64,000 nt of DNA from Streptomyces sp. LBL (GCF_029893585.1 NZ_JARXYX010000018.1:1-64000); one strand, 5' to 3'. Positions 7,730 to 16,532 are shown, counted from the first letter of the stretch. Program-made: numbers and translations. The notes: generated from the sequence alone by a model not told the origin.

Positions 7730-9531
7730 CCCTCGCCGACGCCGTGGCCCACCTCTCCCCCGAACGCTGGGAGACGGCCGGCCGTCTCCTCGTCCGCAAG
7801 GCCCTCGCGGAGTTCGCCCACGAGCGGCTCATCACGCCCGAAAAAGCCGTCGCGAAGGCTGTCGAGCAGGACGGCGAGAAGCACGACGAGCAGTACGTCG
7901 TCCGCAGCGACGACGGCCTCACCAGCTACCGCTTCTCGGCCACCCGCCGTGCCCTGGACCACTGGCAGGTGGACGCCGGTTCGATCACCCGCACCCGCGA
8001 CGGGAAGGAACTCCCGCTCGACGCTCTCGACTTCTTCATCGAGCTGAAGAAGTCGCTGGGCCTGAGCGACGAGATCCTGCCGGTCTACCTGGAGGAGATC
8101 TCCTCCACCGTCTCCGGCACCTGCTTCAAACTCACCAAGCCGCAGATCCCGGTCGCCGAGCTGGTGAACAGCGGCTTCCAGGCCATCGAGACCGGCATGA
8201 CCGAGGGCCACCCGTGCTTCGTCGCGAACAACGGGCGGCTCGGCTTCGGGATCCACGACTACCTCTCGTACGCCCCCGAGGCCGCGAGCCCGGTCCGTCT
8301 GGTGTGGCTGGCGGCGCACCGCTCGCGGGCGGCGTTCACGGCGGGCGTCGGGATCGCGTACGAGTCCTTCGTACGGGAGGAACTGGGCGAGGAGACGGTC
8401 GACCGCTTCGACCGGACGCTGCGGGACAAGGGCCTCGACCCCGCCGACCACCTCCTCATCCCCGTCCATCCCTGGCAGTGGTGGAACAAGCTCAGCGTCA
8501 CCTTCGCCGCCGAGGTCGCGCGTGGCCACCTCGTCTGCCTGGGCGAGGGCGACGACGAGTATCTGGCCCAGCAGTCCATCCGGACCTTCTTCAACCGGTC
8601 GCACCCCGAGAAGCACTATGTGAAGACGGCCCTGTCCGTCCTCAACATGGGCTTCATGCGCGGACTCTCGGCCGCGTACATGGAGGCGACCCCGGCGATC
8701 AACGACTGGCTGGCCCAGCTCATCGAGGGCGACCCGGTGCTGAAGTCGACGGGCCTCACCATCATCCGGGAGCGGGCCGCCGTGGGCTACCGGCACCTGG
8801 AGTACGAGCAGGCGACCGACCGCTACTCGCCGTACCGCAAGATGCTCGCCGCGCTGTGGCGGGAGAGCCCGGTCCCGTCCCTCCAGGACGGCGAGTCGCT
8901 CGCCACGATGGCCTCCCTCGTCCATGTGGACCACGAGGGCGCCTCCTTCGCGGGTGCCCTGATCGAGCGGTCCGGGCTGCCGCCGGCGCAGTGGCTGCGC
9001 CGCTATCTGACGGCGTACTACACCCCGCTGCTGCACAGCTTCTACGCCTACGACCTGGTGTTCATGCCGCACGGCGAGAACGTGATCCTGGTCCTGAAGG
9101 ACGGCGTGGTCCAGCGCGCGATCTACAAGGACATCGCCGAGGAGATCGCCGTCATGGATCCGGACGCGGTGCTGCCGCCGACGGTCGAGCGGGTGCGCGT
9201 CGAGATCCCGGACGACCAGAAACTCCTGTCGATCTTCACGGACGTCTTCGACTGCTTCTTCCGGTTCCTCGCCGCGAACCTCGCCACCGAGGGGATCCTG
9301 GAGGAGGAGGACTTCTGGCGCACGGTCGCCGAGGTCACCCGCGACTACCAGCGCTCGGCGCCCGAACTCGCCGACCGGTTCGAGCAGTACGACATCTTCG
9401 CCCCCGAGTTCGCGTTGTCCTGCCTCAACCGGCTCCAGTTGCGCGACAACCGGCAGATGGTGGACCTGACGGACCCCTCCGGCGCGCTGCAGCTGGTCGG
9501 GAACCTTCAGAACCCTCTGGCCGGGCTCTGA
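7726..9531 (+). CDS. desD: NIS synthetase assembling desferrioxamine
   Basis: A 601-residue IucA/IucC-family, NRPS-independent siderophore synthetase. It uses ATP to join and macrocyclise three N-hydroxy-N-succinylcadaverine units into desferrioxamine E (or the acetyl-capped B form). Diagnostic blocks are HPWQWWNKL (His248 onward), the KTALSVLNMGFMRGLSAAYM segment, and HSFYAYDLVFMPHGENV near the C-terminus. Length and motif order match the family. It ends the desABCD operon and is followed by a tandem repeat and a strong hairpin. Confidence 0.95.
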   Translation: MTLADAVAHLSPERWETAGRLLVRKALAEFAHERLITPEKAVAKAVEQDGEKHDEQYVVRSDDGLTSYRFSATRRALDHWQVDAGSITRTRDGKELPLDALDFFIELKKSLGLSDEILPVYLEEISSTVSGTCFKLTKPQIPVAELVNSGFQAIETGMTEGHPCFVANNGRLGFGIHDYLSYAPEAASPVRLVWLAAHRSRAAFTAGVGIAYESFVREELGEETVDRFDRTLRDKGLDPADHLLIPVHPWQWWNKLSVTFAAEVARGHLVCLGEGDDEYLAQQSIRTFFNRSHPEKHYVKTALSVLNMGFMRGLSAAYMEATPAINDWLAQLIEGDPVLKSTGLTIIRERAAVGYRHLEYEQATDRYSPYRKMLAALWRESPVPSLQDGESLATMASLVHVDHEGASFAGALIERSGLPPAQWLRRYLTAYYTPLLHSFYAYDLVFMPHGENVILVLKDGVVQRAIYKDIAEEIAVMDPDAVLPPTVERVRVEIPDDQKLLSIFTDVFDCFFRFLAANLATEGILEEEDFWRTVAEVTRDYQRSAPELADRFEQYDIFAPEFALSCLNRLQLRDNRQMVDLTDPSGALQLVGNLQNPLAGL

Positions 9532-9535
9532 CAGA

Positions 9536-9590
9536 GACGGACAGACGGACGTGCGGACGGACGGGCGGACGGGCGGACGGGCGGACGGGC
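9536..9590. repeat. 8-bp tandem repeat directly after desD
   Basis: Degenerate then perfect copies of GGACGGGC begin within a few bases of the desD stop codon and run into the terminator stem. No spacer structure is seen. Confidence 0.85.
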
Positions 9591-9623
9591 ACCCCGGAGT
9601 ACGGTCCTCCGGGGTGCCCGTCC
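9583..9623. terminator. 17-bp perfect hairpin between desD and the hexosaminidase gene
   Basis: Left arm 9583-9599 (GGACGGGCACCCCGGAG) pairs perfectly with 9607-9623 around a 7-base loop. It sits between convergent genes and can terminate from both sides. There is no T-run, as is common in Streptomyces. Confidence 0.85.
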
Positions 9624-9670
9624 GTCGGTGTGCCCGCCTTTCGAGCTGCCCGCCTTTCGAGCTGCCCGAA

Positions 9671-11275
9671 CTACCGTGCGGGCCAGGGGACTTCCGGCGC
9701 CCGGTGATAGCCGATCCCCAGCGCGTCCCACCGCGGCCCCTGCGCCGCGAGCCGCACCTTGTACGTGCCCCAGTCGTGCGTGGCCGCCGGCGACCAGCCG
9801 AGCTCGGCGACGCCCGCGAGGCGTGGGAAGGCCATGTACTCGAGGTCCGCGCTCGTCACGAGTGTCTCGGTCCACATCGGCGCTTCGACACCCCGCACGG
9901 CCTCGGCCGGCGCTCCCGGCAGATAGGCGCCCGGATCCCAGTCGTAGGACCGCTTCACGTCGACGTACCCCGCCCAGGACAGCCCCAGGGGCGTGTCCTC
10001 GTCGTATTTCATGTCGAGGTAGATCCGGTCGGCGGGCGAGAGGATCAGTCCGGTGCCGTTCTGCGCGGCCTTGGCGACCTGGGCTTTCTCCGCCGCGCTC
10101 GTCGAGTCCAGGCCCCAGTACTGGGCGAGCGCCCCCTTCGCCGGGGTCGCGCCGGTCAGCTGGTGCCAGCCGACCACCGTCTTGCCGTACTTGGCGACGA
10201 TAGGCTGCACCCGGTCCATGAACGTGACGTAGTCCTCATGGCTCGTGGAGTGCGCCTCGTCGCCGCCGATGTGGAGGTAGCGGCCCGGGGTGAGGGCGGC
10301 CAGCTCCCGGATGACGTCGTCCACGAAGTCGTACGTGATCTCCTTCGACACGCACAGCGAGCTGAAGCCGACGTCGGTGCCGGTGTAGAGCGGGGGCGCG
10401 ACGCCGTCGCAGTTCAGGTCGGCGTAGGAGGCCAACGCCGCGTTCGTGTGGCCCGGCATGTCCATCTCCGGGACGACCTCCAGGTAGCGCGAGGCCGCGT
10501 ACCGGACGATCTCCCGGTAGTCGGCCTTCGTGTAGGAGCCGCCGGGGCCGCCGCCCACCTGTGTGGAGCCGCCGTACGTGCTCAGGCGCGGCCAGGAGTC
10601 GATCGCGATGCGCCAGCCCTGGTCGTCGATGAGGTGCAGGTGCAGCTTGTTGACCTTGTAGAGGGCGAGTTGGTCGATGTAGCGCTTGACCTGGTCGACG
10701 GTGAAGTAGTGCCGGGAGACGTCGAGCATCGCGCCGCGCCAGCCGTAGCGCGGGGTGTCCTGGATCGTGCCGCCCGCGACCAGCCAGGGGCCGGGCTGCG
10801 CGGTGTCCTTCTCGACGGCCGCCGGCAGGAGCTGGCGCAGGGTCTGGACGCCGTGGAAGAGCCCGGCGGGCCGGGTGGCGGTGACGGTGACGCCCTTGGC
10901 CCCGCTGTCGAGACGGTAGCCCTCGGCACCGAACGGGCCCTTGGCCAGACGCAGTCGGATACCGCCGTCGCCCTGGGTGGTGACGGGGAGGGGGTAGCCG
11001 GTGGAGGGGCGCAGCAGCCGCGCGAGGTAGGCGCCGAGGTCGCGGGCCTCGCTGGAGTCGTCGACGCGGATGTGCGTGTCGCGGGTGATGCGGTACGGCG
11101 ATCCCCCGGGCGTGACCGAGGCGGGCGCCGGGACCACCCGGTCGAGCGGGGTCGTGGGCGGTGTACCGGCGGCGGGTGAACCGGCGGCCGGTGTCGCGCC
11201 GACGGCGAAGGCGCTCGCCGTCGCGACGAGCAGCAGCGAACCGAGAAGGCGGGTCGTCCTGTGGCGCTGTCTCAC
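9671..11275 (-). CDS. secreted beta-N-acetylhexosaminidase, GH20
   Basis: A 534-residue exported enzyme releasing terminal GlcNAc (or GalNAc) from chitin fragments and glycans. It has a basic N-terminus and hydrophobic signal (LLGSLLLVATASAFAVGA), a GH20b-like domain (GGIRLRL...), then the GH20 barrel with KVNKLHLHLIDDQGWRI. HIGGDEAHS contains the catalytic Asp339-Glu340 pair of substrate-assisted catalysis. GTG at 11275 is preferred because aaggaaggga lies just upstream, and the frame before it encodes only Ser-Thr-Arg repeats. It matches the conserved neighbour of desD (SCO2786). I found no recognisable DasR operator upstream. Confidence 0.92.
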   Translation of the reverse strand: MRQRHRTTRLLGSLLLVATASAFAVGATPAAGSPAAGTPPTTPLDRVVPAPASVTPGGSPYRITRDTHIRVDDSSEARDLGAYLARLLRPSTGYPLPVTTQGDGGIRLRLAKGPFGAEGYRLDSGAKGVTVTATRPAGLFHGVQTLRQLLPAAVEKDTAQPGPWLVAGGTIQDTPRYGWRGAMLDVSRHYFTVDQVKRYIDQLALYKVNKLHLHLIDDQGWRIAIDSWPRLSTYGGSTQVGGGPGGSYTKADYREIVRYAASRYLEVVPEMDMPGHTNAALASYADLNCDGVAPPLYTGTDVGFSSLCVSKEITYDFVDDVIRELAALTPGRYLHIGGDEAHSTSHEDYVTFMDRVQPIVAKYGKTVVGWHQLTGATPAKGALAQYWGLDSTSAAEKAQVAKAAQNGTGLILSPADRIYLDMKYDEDTPLGLSWAGYVDVKRSYDWDPGAYLPGAPAEAVRGVEAPMWTETLVTSADLEYMAFPRLAGVAELGWSPAATHDWGTYKVRLAAQGPRWDALGIGYHRAPEVPWPAR

Positions 11276-11294
11276 CAACGGTCCCTTCCTTGCG

Positions 11295-11321
11295 CTCCTA
11301 GTACTCCTAGTACTCCTAGTA
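11295..11321. repeat. three tandem 9-bp repeats upstream of the hexosaminidase gene
   Basis: Three perfect copies of CTCCTAGTA lie 20-46 bp upstream of the GTG start, in the 5' leader or promoter. They could be a binding array or simple slippage; nothing distinguishes these. Confidence 0.8.
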
Positions 11322-11480
11322 CTGCAACCGTGTTTGGCGTGACGGGTATTCAGTTCACGGGCTGTGGCCACGTCGATTGTAGTGACTGATGCGTGCGCGG
11401 TGTTGTGCTTGTCGTCGCCGGCGGGACCAGTGCAGGACCTGGGTGACCGGGGGAAGAAGACGTGCGGGGTGCTGCCGTCG

Positions 11481-11540
11481 GCGGGCCACGGAGCCGGCTC
11501 CGGCCCGTCCCGTCACCGGGGCGGGCCACGGAGCCGGCTC
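11481..11540. repeat. pair of 20-bp direct repeats
   Basis: GCGGGCCACGGAGCCGGCTC occurs perfectly at 11481-11500 and 11521-11540, each containing the palindrome GAGCCGGCTC. The pair lies just downstream of the salicylate synthase gene, near the presumed left edge of the inserted cluster. Termination or a rearrangement scar are both possible. Confidence 0.8.
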
Positions 11541-11549
11541 GGGGCGGGG

Positions 11550-13175
11550 TCACGGGCGGGCGGGGAGGTCCTCCATGAGCGAGGACCAGTGGCTGATCGT
11601 CGGCTGCTCCAGCAGGTCGGTGTAGCGGACCACGGCTCCGCTGCTGCTCCACCGGCTGGCCAGCGTCATGACCGCGAGCGAGGTGAGCCCGAGCATGATC
11701 AGGTTCTCTTCGTCGGCGACCTCCTCCGGAGCCGCGCCCAGAAGGTCGGCGATGTCGCGCCGCATCTCCGCCCGGCCGAAGGTTGCCGGTGCCGGTGCCG
11801 GTGCCGGTGCCGAAACCGAAGCCGGAGCGGGAGCGGGGACGGGGCCCGGTGCCGGTGTCGCCGGGACCGCGTGCAGCGCGACGCTGCGCAGTTTCTCGCT
11901 CGTCTCCTCGCGCTCCCGCTCGGGGGTCGACTGGGCGACGATCCCGGCGCCCGCGCGCAGCCACGTCCGGTTCTCGGCGCGGAACACCGTCCTCAGCACG
12001 AGGGCCGCGTCGAGCGTGCCGTCCTGGCCGACCGTCAGCACCGCTCCCGCGTACAGTCCCCGGTCGCCCGGCTCGTACTCCCGGATGTAACGGTAGGCGA
12101 CGTCCTTGGGGACGCCCGAGGCCGTCACGGCGGGGAACAGCGTGGCGAACGCGTCCCATGCGCCCCTGTCCCGCGGCAGTTCGGCCCGGACCTCCGAGCC
12201 CAGGTGCTGCACGCTGCCGCGCTCCTTGACCACCATGAAGTCGCTGACCACCGGGGAAGCGGGCGCGCTGAGCGCGGCGAGCTCGTCGTAGGCGATCTTG
12301 ACGGAGATCGCGTGCTCGAAGATCTCCTTGCTGTCCGCCAGCAGTCCCTCCCTGACCCGGGCGTTCTCCTCCGCGTCCGGGTACAGCGCCCGGGTGCCGG
12401 CGAGCGGCTGGGCGGTCACCTGCCGGGAGGAGTCCACCGACACCACGATCTCGGGGCTGAACCCCGCCGCCTCGATCCCGCCGAGTCGCAGCAGGAAGGA
12501 CCTGGCCGGCGTGTTGTTCCGTCGGCCCTCGACGTAGGTGGCCACCAGGTCGATCTCTCCGGAGAGCGGGACGACCCGGGAGAGGATGACCTTCTGCAGC
12601 TTCCCCTCGTTGATGTCCCGGACCGTGTGGTCGACCGCCTTCTCGTAGTCGGCCGCGCCGGCATCCTCCACGGGGACGGGCGCGGTCTCGACGTCCGGCT
12701 CCGCGGTCGGGCCGAGCACGAGGTCGGCGACGCGGTTCAGGCGGTGCCGGTCGGTGCCCCGGATCTCGGCGACGCCGTCGTGCAGCGTCACCTCCAGCTC
12801 CGGGACGATAAGGCGCAGCAACGGCCGGTCGTCGAGTGTGTCGTGCAGCTCGCCGCCCGCGTAGGAGAGTTCGAAGTCGGCGGTGCCGTAGGCCCGCCAC
12901 TCCTCGACGGGCAGGCCGTCGAGGGCCCGCTGCAGCGCGGGGTAGGGGGACGAGGTCCAGGGCTCGCGGCTCTCCCTGCCGCGGTGGCGCACACGGACGG
13001 CATCACGGTGCACCGCGACGTCCGCGAGGCGGCCGACCGCGAACGCGTACCCCCGGGGGCCCTCGTAGACGACGTGGTCCTCGGTGCCGAACTCGCGGGC
13101 CAGTGCCGCCACGACGAGCAGCGGATCGTTGGACGTCGGCACGACCAGTTTGTGGTAGCGGATGCGGTGGGACAT
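11550..13175 (-). CDS. salicylate synthase fused to an aryl carrier protein domain
   Basis: A 541-residue fusion. Residues to about 435 form an MbtI/Irp9-type chorismate-to-salicylate synthase: KLQKVILSR, EIVVSVDSSR then PLAGTRAL, SKEIFEHAISV, VKERGSVQHLGS, FPAVTASGVPK and RAGAGIVAQSTPEREREET all follow the MbtI order, including the metal-binding glutamates. An Ala-Pro linker (about 438-465) leads to a carrier domain (466-541) with ENLIMLGLTSL, in which Ser499 is the predicted phosphopantetheine site. Carrier domains for salicylate are usually on NRPSs or isochorismatases, so this fusion is unusual. A strong ribosome binding site (ggaggg) precedes the ATG. It is the last gene of the leftward cluster. 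Confidence 0.88.
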   Translation of the reverse strand: MSHRIRYHKLVVPTSNDPLLVVAALAREFGTEDHVVYEGPRGYAFAVGRLADVAVHRDAVRVRHRGRESREPWTSSPYPALQRALDGLPVEEWRAYGTADFELSYAGGELHDTLDDRPLLRLIVPELEVTLHDGVAEIRGTDRHRLNRVADLVLGPTAEPDVETAPVPVEDAGAADYEKAVDHTVRDINEGKLQKVILSRVVPLSGEIDLVATYVEGRRNNTPARSFLLRLGGIEAAGFSPEIVVSVDSSRQVTAQPLAGTRALYPDAEENARVREGLLADSKEIFEHAISVKIAYDELAALSAPASPVVSDFMVVKERGSVQHLGSEVRAELPRDRGAWDAFATLFPAVTASGVPKDVAYRYIREYEPGDRGLYAGAVLTVGQDGTLDAALVLRTVFRAENRTWLRAGAGIVAQSTPEREREETSEKLRSVALHAVPATPAPGPVPAPAPASVSAPAPAPAPATFGRAEMRRDIADLLGAAPEEVADEENLIMLGLTSLAVMTLASRWSSSGAVVRYTDLLEQPTISHWSSLMEDLPARP

Positions 13176-13184
13176 GGCCCTCCT

Positions 13185-13258
13185 TGTGTCTCGTGGCTCG
13201 TGGCTTGTGGCTCGTGGCTTGTGTCTCGTGGCTTGTGTCTCGTGGCTTGTGTCTCACG
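13185..13258. repeat. short tandem repeats between the ligase and synthase genes
   Basis: Alternating copies of TCGTGGCTTGTG and TCGTGGC fill the spacer just upstream of the salicylate synthase ribosome binding site. Coding potential in this stretch is low. Confidence 0.8.
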
Positions 13259-13384
13259 GTTCGTATGCCGCGGCCTGTGTGCCGCGGTGTCCGCCCGCGG
13301 CGTGCGGCGTTGCCGCCCCCGGCCCCCGGCGGGGCGGCGGGCCGGCGGTGGTCCTGGGGTGTCCGCGGGGCGGTGGGCGGCCGG

Positions 13385-15004
13385 TCATCCCGAGGCGCCG
13401 GCGGGACGCCGCTCGGCCAGGAACCGGGCGAGCGCCTTCTTGTCGACCTTGCCCACGCTCGTCAGCGGCCAGGAGTCGACGACCTCCACGCGGTCCGGCG
13501 CCTTGAAGGCGGCGATCCCGCGGGCGGTCAGGAACCGCCTGACCTCGCCCAGACTCGGGCCGGCTCCGCTGACCCGCAGGAAAGCGCACATCGTCTCTCC
13601 GAGCCCGGCGTCCGCCATGCCGACGACGACGGCCTCCTGGATCGCCGGGTGTTCGACCAGGTGCTGCTCCACCTCGGCGGCGGCTATCTTCTCCCCGCCC
13701 CGGTTGATCTGGTCCTTGATCCGGCCCTCGACGACCAGGTTCCCCTCGGGTGTCACCCGGACCACGTCGCCGGTCCGGTAGTAGCCCTCGAGGGTGAACG
13801 CGACGCGGTTGTGGCTCTCCGCGCGGTAGTAGCCCCGCAGGGTGTAGGGGCCGCGGGTGAGGAGTTCGCCGCACTCGCCCGGCGCCACGGGGTTGCCGTG
13901 CTCGTCCTCCACCCGCACCTCGTCCGCGGGCGACATCGGCCTGCCCTGGGTGGTGACGACCATGTCCTGGGGATCATCCAGGCGGGTGAAGTTCAGCAGT
14001 CCCTCCGCCATGCCGAACACCTGCTGCAGGGCGCAGCCGAAGGCGGCCAGGACCTGCCGCGCCTGGGTCTCGGCCAGCTTGGCGCCGCCGACCTGCATCA
14101 GGCGAAGGCTGCCGAGGTCCGTGTCGAGCCAGCTCCTGGCCTCGGACCACAGCACGGCGAGCGTCGGCACCAGCGCGACCGTGGTGACCTGCTCCTGCTC
14201 GATGAGTGGGAAGGCCTCGGGCGGACTGGCGTTGTGGGCGAGCACCACCTTGCCGCCGGCCTGTAGGACTCCCAGCACACCGGGGCAGCCCCAGGCGAAG
14301 TTGTGGGAGACCGGCAGTACCACGAGATAGCTGGTGGACTCGTCGAAAGCGCAGAGTTCGGCACTTTTCCGTATGTTGTACGCATAGTCGTCATGGGTGC
14401 GCGGGATGAGTTTGGGGAGCCCCGTGGTGCCCCCGGACAGCAGCAGCATCGCGACACCGGCCGGATCCGGCGCCGGTAGCCGTTCGGGTTCGGCCGCCAC
14501 CGACGCCAGAGCTGTGAACTCGGCCGGGTCGCCCAGCACCAGGACGTGCCGCAGTTGCGGCGACTCGGCGACCACCTCCCGGGCGAGGTCGCGAAAGTCG
14601 AAGCCCTCGTGCGTGCTCGCGACGACGTACGCGACCGCCTCCGACAGCCGGCACAGGTGGATGATCTCGCTGCGGCGGTGCCCCGGCAGGGCCAGGACGG
14701 GGATCACCCCGGCCCGGTAGAGGGCCAGGCACAGCACCACGAACTCGCCGACGTTGGGGAGTTGGACCACGACCCGGTCGCCCGCCACGACGCCGAGGCG
14801 CCGGAGGCCGGCGGCCGTCCGGTCCGCCTCCTCGTCCAGCTCGGAGTACGTCCACGACCGGCGCGCGTCGACGAGGGCGGTCCGCCCACTGTGCCGCTCC
14901 GCCGCGGTGCGGAGCAGGTCGCCCAGAGTCTCGCCCCGCCAGTAGCCCTCGCGGCGGTAGCGGTCCGCGAGGTCGGCCGGCCAGGGAACAAACGTTTCCG
15001 CCAT
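13385..15004 (-). CDS. salicyl-AMP ligase (aryl-acid adenylation enzyme)
   Basis: A 539-residue stand-alone adenylation enzyme of the DhbE/MbtA/YbtE family, predicted to make salicyl-AMP and load it onto the aryl carrier. LLLSGGTTGLPKLI (188-201) is the phosphate loop, GMAEGLLNFTRL the A5 region, YYRTGD the ribose-binding aspartate motif and GKVDKKAL (Lys519) the A10 lysine. Alignment with DhbE by eye places Asn235 and Cys240 in SHNFAWGCPG at the aryl pocket. Salicylate-specific members have Cys there, while DhbE, which uses 2,3-dihydroxybenzoate, has Ser. It starts with a clear ribosome binding site (aaggagtg) and lies between the synthase and condensation genes. Confidence 0.9.
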   Translation of the reverse strand: MAETFVPWPADLADRYRREGYWRGETLGDLLRTAAERHSGRTALVDARRSWTYSELDEEADRTAAGLRRLGVVAGDRVVVQLPNVGEFVVLCLALYRAGVIPVLALPGHRRSEIIHLCRLSEAVAYVVASTHEGFDFRDLAREVVAESPQLRHVLVLGDPAEFTALASVAAEPERLPAPDPAGVAMLLLSGGTTGLPKLIPRTHDDYAYNIRKSAELCAFDESTSYLVVLPVSHNFAWGCPGVLGVLQAGGKVVLAHNASPPEAFPLIEQEQVTTVALVPTLAVLWSEARSWLDTDLGSLRLMQVGGAKLAETQARQVLAAFGCALQQVFGMAEGLLNFTRLDDPQDMVVTTQGRPMSPADEVRVEDEHGNPVAPGECGELLTRGPYTLRGYYRAESHNRVAFTLEGYYRTGDVVRVTPEGNLVVEGRIKDQINRGGEKIAAAEVEQHLVEHPAIQEAVVVGMADAGLGETMCAFLRVSGAGPSLGEVRRFLTARGIAAFKAPDRVEVVDSWPLTSVGKVDKKALARFLAERRPAGASG

Positions 15005-15128
15005 GTGATCACTCCTTCAGGTGGGCCGACAGGTCTCGCCCAGGCCCTGTCCGGTCGGGTCCGGAGCCAGGTTCGGGAACTGGGCGGGTTCGGCGACGGG
15101 ACCGGGACGGGGTCGGCAACACGCGCGC

Positions 15129-16532
15129 TCATGTCCCGGCTCCCCGGCCCGGTACGAACGCGTCCGGCGCGGCCCCGTCCAGCACCACGTCCAGCACGTC
15201 GCCCAGGCCCGCCGACGGCCCGGCGTCCACGAACGCGTCAAGGAAGGCGGTGAGGCGGTCCATATGGCCGTCTATCTCGTCCTGCGCGTACGCCTCGGGA
15301 TTCGCGTCGATGTCGACGGCGAGGGTCGCCTCCCTGGACTCCTCCCCGGACTCCTCCCGGGCTTCGTGAACGACTTCGTAGACGGCCAGGGAGAGGTCGT
15401 CGATCGGGCCGGTGCTGATGTTCCTTGCCGTACCGCGCGCCCCTGCGAAGTCGAACTCCCGGGGGAACGGCATGAGGTTGACGAGCGGCCCGTACAGGGG
15501 ACCGGAGTTCCCGGTCGCACGCAGGTGCCGGCGCATGTCCTCCTGCCGGAAGCGTTGGTGCCCCAGCACCCGGATCATGGCGCTGCCCACCTGCGCGACG
15601 TAGCTCCCGACGGTCCAGGACGGGCGGACATCCAGGTGCAGCGGAAGGATGTTGGAGATCATGCCCGGGACGTCGGCCGCGCCGATTCCGGAGCGCCCCG
15701 AGGAGAAGAGGCCCAGGACGACCTCGTCCACCCCCCGGACCGCGCCGAGGTACGCGGCGGTGCAGGCGGTGACGAGGACCGGCCAGCTTGTCCCCAGGTC
15801 CCGCTCCGCTCGGGTGATCCGGCCGAACCGGCTCGACGGCAGCACCGCGGACGAGCGGAGGAAGGTCTCCGACGCCGTGGCCGCCGGCGCGGCGGACAAC
15901 AGGACTGGGTGGGGCTGCGCGGCCAACTGCTCGATCCAGAAAGCCCGGTCCGCGGAGAAGCGGTCGGAGCGGCGGTACTCGGCCTCGCTCGCGACCAGCT
16001 CCGCCAGCGGCGGGAACGTGGGGCCGCGGTCGGTGCCTCCGGTGGTCAGCGTGGTGTAGAGGTCGGCGGTCCGGCGGGTCAGCCTGGAGAGGCTGAAGGC
16101 GTCCACCAGAAGGGTGTGCACGCGCTGGTACCAGATGAAGTTCCGTTCCCCCAGCCGGAAGAGCAGGTGGCCGACGAGGGGGCCGGCGACGACGTCGACC
16201 TTCTGCCCGAGGTCGTCGCGCATGCGGTCCAGGGCCTCGCGGCGCGGATCGGCGCAGGAGCGGAGGTCCACCGTCTGCAGCAGCCCGCTCGCCGGCGGCC
16301 GGACGACCTGGCGCAGCCCGTCCGGCGTCTCCACGAACTCGACCCTGAGCGCCTCCGCCTCCTCGACCACCTGGCGCAGAGCCAGCGAGAACGCGGGGAC
16401 GTCCAGGTCACCGGTCAGCTCCACGTACTCGGCGGAGTTGAACGACGGGCTGCCGGGCTCCGCCGTCATGTCGGACCAGATGCCGCTCTGGGCGCCGGTC
16501 AGCTCAAGGACTTCCTCTGGCTTCCCCTGCAC
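15129..16532 (-). CDS. free-standing NRPS condensation domain with an altered HHxxxDG motif
   Basis: A 467-residue protein with one condensation domain and no carrier or adenylation partner. It opens with the C1-like ELTGAQSGIWSDM and has FNSAEYVELTGDLD, FSSGRSGIGAADVPGMISN (C4/C5 region) and a QEDMRRHLRA block. These resemble the first condensation domain of DhbF/EntF-type synthetases, which accept an aryl donor. The catalytic C3 motif reads VHTLLVDAFS: His139 occupies the first His, Thr140 replaces the second (catalytic) His, and Asp144-Ala145 replaces Asp-Gly. Like VibH it could join salicyl-S-carrier to a free amine, but the chemistry must differ or be lost. Confidence 0.85.
   Translation of the reverse strand: MQGKPEEVLELTGAQSGIWSDMTAEPGSPSFNSAEYVELTGDLDVPAFSLALRQVVEEAEALRVEFVETPDGLRQVVRPPASGLLQTVDLRSCADPRREALDRMRDDLGQKVDVVAGPLVGHLLFRLGERNFIWYQRVHTLLVDAFSLSRLTRRTADLYTTLTTGGTDRGPTFPPLAELVASEAEYRRSDRFSADRAFWIEQLAAQPHPVLLSAAPAATASETFLRSSAVLPSSRFGRITRAERDLGTSWPVLVTACTAAYLGAVRGVDEVVLGLFSSGRSGIGAADVPGMISNILPLHLDVRPSWTVGSYVAQVGSAMIRVLGHQRFRQEDMRRHLRATGNSGPLYGPLVNLMPFPREFDFAGARGTARNISTGPIDDLSLAVYEVVHEAREESGEESREATLAVDIDANPEAYAQDEIDGHMDRLTAFLDAFVDAGPSAGLGDVLDVVLDGAAPDAFVPGRGAGT

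Noticed and set aside
9671..11371. Earlier start at 11371 for the hexosaminidase
   Set aside because: The extra 32 residues are Ser-Thr-Arg repeats from the 9-bp array, and the signal peptide and ribosome binding site fit GTG 11275.
11276..11400. DasR operator upstream of the hexosaminidase
   Set aside because: Expected from its GlcNAc-related function, but no sequence resembling ACTGGTCTAGACCACT is present.
11364..13781. 805-codon plus-strand open frame opposite the salicylate synthase gene
   Set aside because: Low-complexity Arg/Gly/Ala-rich translation with no domain; the minus-strand genes explain the sequence.
11550..16532. Salicylate genes as a mycobactin- or yersiniabactin-like siderophore cluster
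   Set aside because: No cyclisation domain, elongation NRPS, iron box or transporter is present, and the strain already has a complete desferrioxamine locus.
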